Shown in pieces: positions 46,968-56,639 of a DNA stretch of 64,000 nucleotides. Every line of letters starts with the position of its first letter. Position 1 is the stretch's first letter. A program made the translations under genes and the position numbers. A model generated the notes under the pieces. It was not told the DNA's origin. It did no database searches and was given only the letters and a program-made list of their open reading frames with translations. Origin of the DNA: Psychromonas antarctica (GTDB lineage Bacteria > Pseudomonadota > Gammaproteobacteria > Enterobacterales > Psychromonadaceae); the NCBI RefSeq assembly GCF_022267535.1, contig NZ_JAHNZV010000001.1, forward strand, positions 119,521-183,520, in the 5' to 3' direction.

Positions 46968-47387
46968 GTGGCATTAACCATTTCAAGCGGTGTCGAGATT
47001 GCCGATTGGCAAATCGAACTCAGTGCAATTCGTGCGCAGGGGGCTGGTGGACAGAACGTCAATAAAGTGTCGAGTGCGATTCACCTGCGTTTTGATGTCA
47101 ATGCATCAACACTGCCTCCCTTTTATAAAGAGCGCTTGCTAAAAACAGCGGATAGCCGTATCACCAGCGACGGGGTCATTATTATTAAGGCACAAAATCA
47201 CCGCACTCAGGAAAAAAATCGTGAAGATGCACTGGCGCGTTTAAAAGCGTTAATACTCTCTGCCGTGGTGGTACAAAAAGCGCGCCGTGATACTAAACCA
47301 ACCAAAGGCTCGCAACGTCGCCGTATGGATCAAAAAACGCAGCATGGACAGACCAAAAATATGCGCAGTAAAAAGATCGATTATTAG
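46968..47387 (+). CDS. arfB: Ribosome-rescue peptidyl-tRNA hydrolase ArfB
   Basis: ArfB (YaeJ) enters stalled ribosomes and hydrolyses peptidyl-tRNA. The 139 residues carry the release-factor motif GAGGQNVNKVSSAIHLRF. The C-terminal basic tail (KPTKGSQRRRMDQKTQHGQTK) enters the mRNA channel. The start is GTG 46968 behind AAGGA. An ATG two bases earlier runs into a stop within four codons. Confidence 0.95.
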   Translation: MALTISSGVEIADWQIELSAIRAQGAGGQNVNKVSSAIHLRFDVNASTLPPFYKERLLKTADSRITSDGVIIIKAQNHRTQEKNREDALARLKALILSAVVVQKARRDTKPTKGSQRRRMDQKTQHGQTKNMRSKKIDY

Positions 47388-47870
47388 TTGAGTCGTTTGT
47401 TTGTTCAGCGGGAGGGGGTTCGAAAATTCCTCATGCTGCGTCTTATCCAGGTCTTCGATCTTGAGTCTTGGGTATCATCAGGATATAGCTTGCCCTTTCT
47501 ATAAAGTTGCATCTGTGTGCAACTCCCACTGAAAAATATCATCCCCCCAAAAAACACCCATTTTTTATTGCGTAGCGATACAAAAACGCAGTGCTTATTA
47601 ATTGCTCTAAATATGTTTGAATTACAAACAGCGTTGATGGTAGTGATGATTTAAATGCCATTAACTGCCTCAAAAAGAATATTCTAATGGATTTTATGAT
47701 CTCGGCTCATATAAAATTCAGAAAATAAATAAGCTTACAAAGCGTTATTAAGTTAACTGTTTCTTATCCCCCCCTTTTTCTAACAAAAAAGTTCATAGGA
47801 GCGGTTATTCACTTTTGCGTTATAGCAATTTTAGTCATTAGATGATTTGCTATTAGAATCGGTTGTAAAA
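47388..47870. other. Long intergenic region after arfB
   Basis: About 480 bp with no gene, RNA or repeat I can identify. There are C-rich runs (near 47545 and 47766) and poly-A/T tracts. The region probably holds the promoter of the small gene at 47871. Confidence 0.4.
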
Positions 47871-48197
47871 ATGAAAAGTTATATCTATAGAGAAGTAAAA
47901 TTAAGCCTGCAACATTCTGAAAATTTTACCGAGGAAGGTCTTATTCGTGCGAAGAAAATGGCAATTAGTATGTTGGATAAAGGGATCTCCCCTAATTCAA
48001 TGCACTTGATATTTTGTCGTGAAGGTTTTATTTGTCCCGGCTCAATAGCTGATAAACTGATTTTAGAGTCTAGAAAAATATCGACAGGTGAGGGGAAGTT
48101 TTGGGTTTCGAAGAAAAAAAGTGCTAATAAACATGGCCTGACTATTCTGTTAATGAGCTTTTTTATTCTTGCTTGTTTTTCTGCTTTTAAAATTTAG
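47871..48197 (+). CDS. Hypothetical protein with a C-terminal membrane anchor
   Basis: A 108-residue protein I do not recognise. I prefer ATG 47871 to a TTG eight codons earlier. A charged, helical N-terminal domain of about 80 residues (YREVKLSLQHSENFTEEGLIRAKK) includes two Cys at about residues 49 and 54 (IFCREGFIC). A basic stretch KKKSANKH and one TM helix (about 88-105) end the protein. It thus looks tail-anchored with its bulk in the cytoplasm. It is isolated between arfB and fpr. Confidence 0.6.
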   Translation: MKSYIYREVKLSLQHSENFTEEGLIRAKKMAISMLDKGISPNSMHLIFCREGFICPGSIADKLILESRKISTGEGKFWVSKKKSANKHGLTILLMSFFILACFSAFKI

Positions 48198-48287
48198 CTA
48201 ATGAAGCGCGTATAGCGGACAGGCTCAAGCTGTCCCGCTGATGGTCTTTTAATTCGATGTTTTCTTTGCATTTTTTCAAGGAATATT

Positions 48288-49034
48288 TTACCAATAACGC
48301 TCCATAGAAATATTCCCAGGTGAACGGCGCAGATGTTTTCGTAGCCCCATTGCTGTTAAAACATTAACCGAGCTTTGGATCATATCCGGGTTACCACATA
48401 ACATCACTTGGCTGTCTTGCGCGTTTAAACTTTGTTTAACTTGGGCCTGAATTACCCCCGATGCTAGTAGCTCAGGAATCCGTCCTCTCAGTCCCCCCGG
48501 TGAATTTTCGCGGCTCACCACCGGCACAAAATTAAATTGGTTACCCTTATCCTTCATGCAATTATTAATCAGTGGTAAATAGGCTAAATCATGCTCATAT
48601 CGCACGCCATAAACGAGGGTGATATGTTGGTATTTCTGCCATACCAGCGGGTCCGCTAAGATGGATATAAATGGGCCGACTCCAGTACCGGTAGCAAGCA
48701 ACCAAAGATTGTTACTGGCAGGAACTTCATCGAGGGTTAAAAAACCAGTGGCAGGGGCCATCACTTTAATATTATCACCGTGGTTTAGCTGATGTAATTG
48801 AGTAGAAAGAAGACCTTCTTGTACCGGTACGGCGATTATTTCTAAATGATTAGCCAGTGGGGGATTCACCAGCGAATAAGGCCGCGATATAATTTGCCCA
48901 TTTTGCTCTATACCGACTTTAGTAAATTGCCCAGCTTTAAAATCGGGAAAATCTGCACACTCAAAAGACAGGCTGAATAAGTGATCATTCCAATCGGTGC
49001 GCTTCACTATTTTTGCGTTTAACCATTTCGCCAT
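48288..49034 (-). CDS. fpr: Ferredoxin/flavodoxin–NADP+ reductase
   Basis: FAD enzyme that moves electrons between NADPH and ferredoxin or flavodoxin. The 248 residues show the FAD-binding ISRPYSLVNPP, the NADP-binding GTGVGPFISIL and LVYGVRYEHDLAYL, and the C-terminal MERYW, typical of bacterial Fpr. It stands alone. The region upstream holds two inverted repeats. Confidence 0.95.
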   Translation of the reverse strand: MAKWLNAKIVKRTDWNDHLFSLSFECADFPDFKAGQFTKVGIEQNGQIISRPYSLVNPPLANHLEIIAVPVQEGLLSTQLHQLNHGDNIKVMAPATGFLTLDEVPASNNLWLLATGTGVGPFISILADPLVWQKYQHITLVYGVRYEHDLAYLPLINNCMKDKGNQFNFVPVVSRENSPGGLRGRIPELLASGVIQAQVKQSLNAQDSQVMLCGNPDMIQSSVNVLTAMGLRKHLRRSPGNISMERYW

Positions 49035-49083
49035 GGGTATTACTCCATATAGATAAAATTAAAATAGATTGTTAATTGAACTG

Positions 49084-49143
49084 TTATAAGGCTATCACTT
49101 ATTTAGATAAAGTAATATGTCTGCTGAATTGCTAGCCTTATAA
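49084..49143. repeat. Inverted repeat upstream of fpr
   Basis: TTATAAGGCTA (49084-49094) and TAGCCTTATAA (49133-49143) are exact reverse complements 38 bp apart. They lie 50 bp upstream of the fpr start, so they may be operator half-sites or a hairpin. Confidence 0.5.
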
Positions 49144-49188
49144 ATAAAGGTAGGGTGGGGCGACTTTTTTTCTTATATTCCTCATTTC

Positions 49189-49252
49189 TTTTCATCGACT
49201 TTAAGAAGCGATAACTATTTAAATAATTAGCGCTTCATAAAGTCGATGAAAA
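49189..49252. repeat. Long hairpin between queC and fpr
   Basis: Arms of 22 bp (49189-49210 and 49231-49252; core TCGACTTTAAGAAGCG) differ at one position and flank a 20-nt AT-rich loop. The hairpin ends 8 bp after the queC stop. It lacks a clear T run on either side, so it may stabilise the queC mRNA end or be a repeat element rather than a standard terminator. Confidence 0.65.
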
Positions 49253-49259
49253 TTAAAAA

Positions 49260-49922
49260 TCAATCTTCGTAAGGAATAGGGTCAACGACACCATTTTCCG
49301 CAAAGGCTTCCAAGCGTTCAACACATGAACCACATTCACCACAGGCTTTTTCACGGCCGTTGTAACAGGTCCAAGTTTGGCTGTAATCCAGCCCCATTCT
49401 AATGCCATCTTTTAGAATACCGATTTTATTTGTGTGTAAATAAGGTGAAACGATTTCGGTTTTTTCATAATTCGCCACAGCAGCGACTGCGTTGAGTTTT
49501 TCAACGAAAATAGGGCGACAATCGGGGTAAATCTCGTGATCACCGGAATGGGCACCGTAATACACTTTTTCAGCTTTGATTGAAACTGCATAACCAATCG
49601 CTAAGGATAATAAAATCATATTACGGTTAGGCACCATAGTCGATTTCATATTCTCGTTATGGTAATGACCTAGTGCTACTTCAATTGAATTATCGGTTAA
49701 CGAGGAGCCGCCAATTAATTGATTAATAGCAGAAATATCAATGACCTTATGATTAACACCGAGTGATTTGCAAACGCTGCGTGCGACGTCTATCTCTTTG
49801 ATATGACGCTGTCCATAATCAAATGTTAATGCATAAGGTATTAAACCTTCTTCTAAGGCTTTATGCAGAACTGTGTAAGAGTCCATTCCACCTGAATATA
49901 TAACAACGACTTTTTTACTCAT
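49260..49922 (-). CDS. queC: 7-cyano-7-deazaguanine synthase QueC
   Basis: ATP-dependent enzyme that converts 7-carboxy-7-deazaguanine to preQ0 in queuosine biosynthesis. From ATG 49922 the protein has 220 residues. It carries the PP-loop motif [21 protein letters not shown], and the zinc-binding Cys cluster [23 protein letters not shown] lies upstream of this start. An ATG nine codons earlier is less likely. It is divergent from queE, which makes its substrate. Confidence 0.95.
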   Translation of the reverse strand: MSKKVVVIYSGGMDSYTVLHKALEEGLIPYALTFDYGQRHIKEIDVARSVCKSLGVNHKVIDISAINQLIGGSSLTDNSIEVALGHYHNENMKSTMVPNRNMILLSLAIGYAVSIKAEKVYYGAHSGDHEIYPDCRPIFVEKLNAVAAVANYEKTEIVSPYLHTNKIGILKDGIRMGLDYSQTWTCYNGREKACGECGSCVERLEAFAENGVVDPIPYED

Positions 49923-49989
49923 AATACTTGTGTTTCCTACTCTATTCACTTATAAACCGAAGTCCATTACCAAAGAGTATAATACGCCA

Positions 49990-50667
49990 ATGCAACAAAA
50001 CTATAAAGTAAATGAGCTGTTTCAGACTATTCAAGGAGAAGGATTTTATACGGGCGTACCCGCCATTTTTATCCGTCTGCAAGGCTGTGATGTAGGTTGT
50101 GCTTGGTGTGATACTAAAAATACGTGGACTATTGATCCTGATAAACAGAGTCCGTTGCGTGCGCTTTCAGATCATAGCGATCAATCCAGCCACTGGGCAG
50201 AGGTTAGCGCCGCTGAGATTGTAGATGAAATTAAACGTTTGCGTTATAGCGCGAATCTGGTAGTTATCACTGGCGGTGAGCCGTGTATGGTCGATCTGCG
50301 CGAACTGACTTCTCTGTTGCACTCTCTTGGATTTCAAACTCAAATTGAAACCAGCGGAACCTATCCTGTTTTAGTGGATGATAAAAGCTGGGTAACGCTG
50401 TCGCCTAAAGTTGAAATGCGTGGCGGCAAAGTGATTTTACAAAGCGCACTTGAACGCGCCAACGAGATCAAGCATCCGGTTGCAAGAGAAAAAGACATTG
50501 AACAATTAGATGCATTGTTGGCGCAGCTAAACTCACTGGAAAATAAAACTATCTGTCTGCAGCCTATCTCACAAAAGGCCTATGCAACGCAACTGTGCAG
50601 TCGCGTGTGTATTGAGCGCAATTGGCGTTTATCTGTACAGCTACATAAATATTTAGGTATTGATTGA
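49990..50667 (+). CDS. queE: 7-carboxy-7-deazaguanine synthase QueE
   Basis: Radical-SAM enzyme that forms 7-carboxy-7-deazaguanine. From ATG 49990 it has 225 residues. It shows the cluster motif CDVGCAWC (CX3CX2C) after the QTIQGEGFYTGVPAIF start, and VITGGEPCMVDL. A TATAAT lies only 5 bp before this ATG (49979-49984), and no Shine-Dalgarno sequence is visible. The message could therefore be leaderless or start further upstream. An in-frame upstream extension to 49930 lacks family similarity. Confidence 0.93.
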   Translation: MQQNYKVNELFQTIQGEGFYTGVPAIFIRLQGCDVGCAWCDTKNTWTIDPDKQSPLRALSDHSDQSSHWAEVSAAEIVDEIKRLRYSANLVVITGGEPCMVDLRELTSLLHSLGFQTQIETSGTYPVLVDDKSWVTLSPKVEMRGGKVILQSALERANEIKHPVAREKDIEQLDALLAQLNSLENKTICLQPISQKAYATQLCSRVCIERNWRLSVQLHKYLGID

Positions 50668-50744
50668 TTTTAATATGAACTGCTTCTGTCTTTTTGGGGT
50701 TTGCCTTGTTAGGATCGTTTTTTTGATTTTTGCAGGTATCGCTT

Positions 50745-53700
50745 TTGTCCATTTCCGCTTCTACTCTAAAAAAACATCTTGCTCATGTTTTATATAAAGA
50801 CCAATTCCGTTTAGCGCGCCGTATTGATGGCGCACTAAAGCAAAGTACGCCCGAAAAGGTAGATCTGAGCTTAACTAAAATTGCCTGCGATATTCAAGCT
50901 TCTGCCGATTTACGTAAACGCCGTTTGGATAACTTACCGGAAATCAGTTATCCCGATCTACCGGTCAGTCAGAAAAAAGATGAAATAGCGGAAGCGATTC
51001 GCGATAACCAAGTGGTTATTATTGCCGGTGAAACAGGATCCGGCAAAACCACGCAGATCCCTAAAATTTGTTTAGAGTTAGGTCGTGGTGTCAGTGGGCT
51101 GATCGGTCATACACAACCAAGGCGGTTAGCGGCGCGCACCGTTGCGACAAGGATTGCCGAAGAGTTAAATTCAGAGCTCGGCGAAACAGTTGGCTATCGG
51201 GTCCGTTTTACGGATAAAGTCAGCGAACAGTCTTATATTAAGCTTATGACCGATGGTATTTTATTAGCAGAAATTCAAAACGATCGTTTTTTAAGTCAGT
51301 ACGATACCATTATTATTGATGAAGCCCATGAACGTAGCCTCAATATCGATTTCTTATTAGGTTACCTTAAACAATTATTGCCACGTCGTCCTGACTTAAA
51401 AGTCATTATTACCTCGGCTACTATCGATCCGGAACGTTTTGCTACCCATTTTTGCGATCGTCATGGGAAAAAAGCGCCCATTATTGAAGTCTCCGGACGT
51501 ACTTTTCCCGTTGAAACGCTGTATCGTCCATTGGAAGAATACGCGGGCGGTGATCAAATAGAAGGGATATTTAATGCGGTCGATGAACTGCAGCGCTTAG
51601 GTCGAGGCGATATTCTTATCTTTATGAATGGCGAACGGGAAATTCGCGATACTGCAGAAGCGCTCAATCGACGTAACTTGCGAGATACGGAAGTGTTACC
51701 TCTGTTTGCGCGTTTAAGTGTTGCAGAACAAAATCGTATTTTTCAGTCGCATCGTGGCTTGCGTATTGTCTTAGCGACCAATGTGGCGGAAACCTCACTG
51801 ACTATCCCGGGTATTAAATATGTAATTGATACGGGGACGGTGCGTATAAGCCGCTACAGTTTCCGTACCAAAGTGCAACGCTTACCGATTGAGCCTATCT
51901 CTCAAGCCAGTGCCAATCAGCGCATGGGACGTTGTGGTCGTGTCAGTGACGGGGTGTGTATCCGCTTATATGATCAAGATGATCTACAATCTCGCCCTGA
52001 GTTTACTGATCCTGAGATCCTGCGTACTAATTTATCTTCGGTTATCCTGCAGATGTTATCACTCGGATTGGGCGAGTTAAATAAATTCCCCTTTGTGCAG
52101 CCGCCTGAAGATCGTAATATTAAAGATGGTTTGTTGTTGTTAGAAGAATTAGGTGCGGTTAACCTCAATGCTAAAAGTACTCGTCAAAAACTCACGCCAT
52201 TAGGCAAACAATTGGCGAAATTGCCCGTTGATCCGCGTTTGGCCTGCATGATTTTAGCGGCTAGTCAGTTTGGCTGTGTGCATGAAGTGATGGTTATCTG
52301 CGCGGCATTAAGTATTCAGGACCCACGTGAACGTCCGCTTGATAAGCAGCAAGCTTCTGATGAAAAACATCGTCGATTTTTAGATAAAAACTCTGACTTT
52401 ATAAGCTATCTTAATCTTTGGAATTATCTTAAAGAGCAGCGTAATGATCTCTCCAGTAGCCACTTTAGAAAAATGTGCCAAAAAGATTTTTTGGCCTATA
52501 TGCGTGTGCGTGAATGGCAAGATATTTACGCTCAGATTAAACAGGTTACCGATGAATTAGGCCTTAAAATCAATCACCAGGCTTCTGAGTTTGATGCTAT
52601 TCATCAAGCCTTGTTAGCAGGGCTGTTATCGCATATTGGTTGTAAAGATAAAGAAGAGTATTTAGGGGCGCGTAATAGTAAGTTCTTTATATTCCCAGGA
52701 TCGGGTTTATTTAAAAAACAGCCTAAATGGACCATGGTTGCTGAGCTCGTGGAAACCTCTAAACTGTTTGGCCGTGTTGCCGCGCGTATTCAACCGGAAT
52801 GGGTGGAAGCACAGGCGCAGCATCTTATTAAACGCAGTTATAGCGAGCCACATTGGCAGAAAAAAACGGCTGTGGTTGGTGCTTTTGAGAATCAGACTTT
52901 GTATGGCCTGCCTGTCGTTGTCAAACGTAATGTCACCTATACGCATATTGATCCGCCATTATGTCGCGAGCTGTTCATTCGCCATGCGCTAGTGGAAGGG
53001 GAATTTATAACTCGTCATCAGTTCTTTAAAGATAATCAGGCATTATTAAATGATATTGAAGAATTGGAACATAAATCCCGTCGTCGCGATATTTTAGTCG
53101 ACGATGAAACCCTCTTTTATTTTTACGATCAACTGATCCCAGAAAATGTAGCAAGTGGTCAGCAGTTTGATAGCTGGTGGAATAAGCAGCGCAAAATACA
53201 GCCCGATCTACTCAATTATCGACGCTCAGATTTAATGAGTCATGACGCAGATGTAGTAACAGCAATGGCTCATCCCGATTTTTGGCAGCAGGGGCCGTTT
53301 AAGCTTAAACTTAGTTATGCCTTTGAACCCGGTAGCAAACAAGATGGAGTGACCGTAGACTTGCCACTGGCGCTGCTTAATCAGATACAAGGCAGTGGAT
53401 TCGACTGGCAGATACCTGCGTTGCGTGAGGAGTTATTAATTGCCTTGATTAAAACCCTGCCTAAACCAGTGCGTCGTAATTTTGTCCCTGCTCCCAATTA
53501 TGCAGAGGCCGCTTTAGCTGCCATGGATCCATTAAAAACATCTTTACTAGCGGCATTTGAAAAACAGTTATTAAGAATGACAGGGGTGAGAGTCCCCGAA
53601 GATGCATGGGATATTGACGCCTTGCCGACGCACTTGAAAATGAAATTTAATGTTATTGATGAGCAAGGAAAAAGTATCGCGCTGGGTACGGATCTGAATC

Positions 53701-54629
53701 TGTTACAGCTGCAGTTAAAAGGCGAAGTAAAGCAGACGTTGGCTAAAGTCTCTAAACAGGGCATTGAAAAAAGCGATCTTGTGGAGTGGGATTTTGGTCA
53801 TTTACCGCGCGCGTTTAGTAAAAACCATGGCGGTTATGAAGTCAAAGCATTCCCTGCCTTAGTTGATAAAAGCAAAAGTGTGGCTATTGAACTGTTTGAT
53901 ACGCAGGAGAAAGCGGCACGTATTAATCAAGCGGGTTTGCGCCGTTTACTGCTCTTAAATGTACCTTCGCCGATTAAATATCTGCAGCAGAGTCTGCCCA
54001 ACAAAGCCAAATTAGGGCTCTATTTTAATCCCTTTGGGCAAATTAAAGAGCTCATCGACGATTGTATCGCCTGTGCTGTTGACGCTATTTTAGACGGCCA
54101 ACCTAGTGCACAAAATGATATTGAATTTGAGCAACAAAAAGACAAAGTACGTGCCAATCTGGCTGAGCGAACCTTAATCATTACACAATTGGTTGAAGAG
54201 GTGTTAACCCTTGCTCACTCTGTCAATAAGTTGCTTAAGGGCAAGGTGGATCTCTCTTTATTGCTAGCGCATGGCGATATCAAATCGCAGCTAAACCGTT
54301 TGATCTTTCCTGGTTTTGCTTGCCAAGTCGGGGAGTCTAAATTACCTGATCTCAAACGTTATCTCGCAGCGTTAGAAAAACGCTTAGAAAAGTTACCTGT
54401 CAATCCAACTCAAGATCGAGTGCATACCCTTGCCCTTAATGAACTGGAAAGTCGTTATGCAGCATTATGTAATACAATGATGAGTAATGAAAAAGAGAAT
54501 GCTCAGCTCGCTGAAGTTTATTGGATGATGGAAGAGTTACGGGTGTCATTATTTGCACAGCAACTCGGTACCGCTTATCCGATTTCAGAAAAGCGCATTA
54601 AACTTAAGTTGGCTGAACTGAAAGGGTAG
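50745..54629 (+). CDS. hrpA: ATP-dependent RNA helicase HrpA
   Basis: DEAH-box helicase that resolves stalled or collided ribosomes. About 1,294 residues, normal for HrpA. Visible in order are Walker A AGETGSGKTTQ (about residue 95), HTQPRRLAARTVA, the DEAH box IIDEAHERSLNIDFLLGYL, TSATIDPERF, the motif VI region QRMGRCGRVSDG, and the long C-terminal HrpA-specific half. No ATG fits. TTG 50745 with CAGGT 8 bp upstream is the best start, and TTG 50730 the alternative. Its end is only 11 bp from the convergent response-regulator gene. Confidence 0.95.
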   Translation: MSISASTLKKHLAHVLYKDQFRLARRIDGALKQSTPEKVDLSLTKIACDIQASADLRKRRLDNLPEISYPDLPVSQKKDEIAEAIRDNQVVIIAGETGSGKTTQIPKICLELGRGVSGLIGHTQPRRLAARTVATRIAEELNSELGETVGYRVRFTDKVSEQSYIKLMTDGILLAEIQNDRFLSQYDTIIIDEAHERSLNIDFLLGYLKQLLPRRPDLKVIITSATIDPERFATHFCDRHGKKAPIIEVSGRTFPVETLYRPLEEYAGGDQIEGIFNAVDELQRLGRGDILIFMNGEREIRDTAEALNRRNLRDTEVLPLFARLSVAEQNRIFQSHRGLRIVLATNVAETSLTIPGIKYVIDTGTVRISRYSFRTKVQRLPIEPISQASANQRMGRCGRVSDGVCIRLYDQDDLQSRPEFTDPEILRTNLSSVILQMLSLGLGELNKFPFVQPPEDRNIKDGLLLLEELGAVNLNAKSTRQKLTPLGKQLAKLPVDPRLACMILAASQFGCVHEVMVICAALSIQDPRERPLDKQQASDEKHRRFLDKNSDFISYLNLWNYLKEQRNDLSSSHFRKMCQKDFLAYMRVREWQDIYAQIKQVTDELGLKINHQASEFDAIHQALLAGLLSHIGCKDKEEYLGARNSKFFIFPGSGLFKKQPKWTMVAELVETSKLFGRVAARIQPEWVEAQAQHLIKRSYSEPHWQKKTAVVGAFENQTLYGLPVVVKRNVTYTHIDPPLCRELFIRHALVEGEFITRHQFFKDNQALLNDIEELEHKSRRRDILVDDETLFYFYDQLIPENVASGQQFDSWWNKQRKIQPDLLNYRRSDLMSHDADVVTAMAHPDFWQQGPFKLKLSYAFEPGSKQDGVTVDLPLALLNQIQGSGFDWQIPALREELLIALIKTLPKPVRRNFVPAPNYAEAALAAMDPLKTSLLAAFEKQLLRMTGVRVPEDAWDIDALPTHLKMKFNVIDEQGKSIALGTDLNLLQLQLKGEVKQTLAKVSKQGIEKSDLVEWDFGHLPRAFSKNHGGYEVKAFPALVDKSKSVAIELFDTQEKAARINQAGLRRLLLLNVPSPIKYLQQSLPNKAKLGLYFNPFGQIKELIDDCIACAVDAILDGQPSAQNDIEFEQQKDKVRANLAERTLIITQLVEEVLTLAHSVNKLLKGKVDLSLLLAHGDIKSQLNRLIFPGFACQVGESKLPDLKRYLAALEKRLEKLPVNPTQDRVHTLALNELESRYAALCNTMMSNEKENAQLAEVYWMMEELRVSLFAQQLGTAYPISEKRIKLKLAELKG

Positions 54630-54640
54630 TGTGTTCATGT

Positions 54641-56272
54641 TCAATATTTGAACTCATTGAATTCATTCTTAAGTTTATTATAACGTTCAGTATGCCCTTT
54701 TGGTAAGTGGGTATTACTGAGCAGATTAAAACTGTCTTGGCAGTTTGTTAATAACACGCTTTTTTGGTCATTTTTGGCTTGTTTTAATAATTCAATATAA
54801 ACCTGAATACGGTTAAGTAATGCCCCTGAATTGAGCGCTTCGAGTTTTAATGCTTGATTAAAATGGTTAAGCGCATGCTCATATTCTTTTTGTGCAAAGG
54901 CTTCAATGCCGGATTGATTATGCGCTTTAAAACGTTCTATACGTATTGTTAACTTTTCTCCGGTGCATTTTTTAATGGATGCTTGCATGCTGGGATTAAT
55001 AATCTCACGCTGCTTTAACTCATCCAAATAGGGCGTTGCATAATCAAATTCACCAATATCTAGTAATGAAAAAATGCTCTCGCACAAAAGTGTGTTATCA
55101 AGTTCTGCAATAGGAATTTCACTATTTTCTAAGGTGCTGAAAATTTTTCGTTTTGCTTTTAACGGTTCATCCATAGCCATCGCTATTTTTGCTTGGCAAA
55201 TTTCATCAAAACGGTTGAAGTCAAAATGCTTATTTCGACCTTCTTCAAAGCGGCTTTGATATAGCGCTGAGTTCACTTTTTTCAAGATTGTTTTCCGCTC
55301 ACTTATATCTTCTTGATTCTGTGCATGATCAAGAATGCTGTGGATATAATTGGCGAGATGGCTGGGGTCAGGATAAAAGGAATGTCGGCTAAGCTGTAAA
55401 ATAGCGGCATAGCTACTGACCATTATTTGATGCTCATCCATCTCATTGGCCAGTAACGCAACCTCTTGATGGCGTTCAATACTATGGTGAGTCATATTGG
55501 CTGCATGAGTAAGCATATTTAAGGCCTTACTCAATTTACCACTGCGTTGATAAGCGCGAGCTAGCCATTGGTAGGCCTCCATCTGCAAGGGCGTATTATC
55601 AATCACTGTTTTTAAAAGCTTAATCGCCTCGGAGTAGTTTTCTTGTAAGTAGTGGGTTTTAGCTAAACTGATGCTTGCTCTTACTAATGGACGTTTTTTA
55701 ACCAGTGCCGTTAATATTTTCTGTGCCGCTTGGTATTGCTCAGTTTGGATAAATATATCTGCTAATAAATTTTTACATAAACCACTATATTTAGGCTCTG
55801 TGATTATTCTATCTTGGCATAAAGTGATTGCATGAGAATAGGATTTTTGTTGCAGGGCATCAAAAATATCGGCGAATACGTTTTTCTTTTGATCCGCTCT
55901 ACTGAGGCGATTAAAAAGTTGAGTTTGTGAAAAAGGCTTCATTAAATAGTCATCTGGCGATGTTTCAATGGCCGTTAGCACCATACTTTTTTGATTGTCA
56001 CCGGTGATAATAAAACACAAGGAACTGTTTGAAATAAGCTCATTCCTGCGCAGGTAATCAATGAGCTGAACCCCATTTTTACCTGAGCCTAGATTGTAAT
56101 CAATAAGGTAAATATCGAATGCTTTGTGCTGCGCAAGTCGGATAGCACTTTCTGCGCTATCTGCAAAACTGATGTTTTTAGCCCCCTGATTAGTGAGCAT
56201 GGTTTTTAACATTATATGAAATGCTTTTTGGTCATCAACAATTAAGATTTTTTTATTCTTGTAGCTAAACAT
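54641..56272 (-). CDS. Response regulator with TPR output domain
   Basis: A 543-residue protein. An N-terminal receiver (about residues 8-125) has the acidic pair VDDQ, the phospho-acceptor Asp in YLIDYNLGSGKNG, and a Lys in YLMKPFS. About 400 helical residues follow, with several tetratricopeptide repeats (for example QYQAAQKILTALVKKRP, YSEAIKLLKTVIDNTP, YEHALNHFNQALKLEAL). There is no DNA-binding or enzymatic domain, so it probably works through protein contacts. No histidine kinase is nearby, so it is an orphan regulator. I do not recognise a named gene. Confidence 0.82.
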   Translation of the reverse strand: MFSYKNKKILIVDDQKAFHIMLKTMLTNQGAKNISFADSAESAIRLAQHKAFDIYLIDYNLGSGKNGVQLIDYLRRNELISNSSLCFIITGDNQKSMVLTAIETSPDDYLMKPFSQTQLFNRLSRADQKKNVFADIFDALQQKSYSHAITLCQDRIITEPKYSGLCKNLLADIFIQTEQYQAAQKILTALVKKRPLVRASISLAKTHYLQENYSEAIKLLKTVIDNTPLQMEAYQWLARAYQRSGKLSKALNMLTHAANMTHHSIERHQEVALLANEMDEHQIMVSSYAAILQLSRHSFYPDPSHLANYIHSILDHAQNQEDISERKTILKKVNSALYQSRFEEGRNKHFDFNRFDEICQAKIAMAMDEPLKAKRKIFSTLENSEIPIAELDNTLLCESIFSLLDIGEFDYATPYLDELKQREIINPSMQASIKKCTGEKLTIRIERFKAHNQSGIEAFAQKEYEHALNHFNQALKLEALNSGALLNRIQVYIELLKQAKNDQKSVLLTNCQDSFNLLSNTHLPKGHTERYNKLKNEFNEFKY

Positions 56273-56426
56273 AGTTAATTTCAGAACTCTAATATAAGCA
56301 TCTTATTTGAGAGTGTAGATGAAGCGGCTAAGGAATAAAATAATAAACTGATGATAATATCTGAGATATGAGAGTTGCTGCTATTTAGATAGCAAGAACA
56401 ATATATAAATAAATAAGTTGATGAAA

Positions 56427-56510
<84 letters not shown>

Positions 56511-56639
56511 TTCATTTCGCGGAGAATAGTATCAGATTTTTCTCCCTTGTGAAGCGAAAAAAAGAAAAAAGATTAAATAAAATCAATTTGTTGCCGATAA
56601 CTTTGGTTATGTACACTAAATGGCGAAAATCGTATAAAT

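Noticed and set aside
49923..49989. A possible preQ1 riboswitch between queC and queE
   Set aside because: The 67-bp gap has no pseudoknot-type hairpin with an A-rich tail; the gap is also shared by divergent genes.
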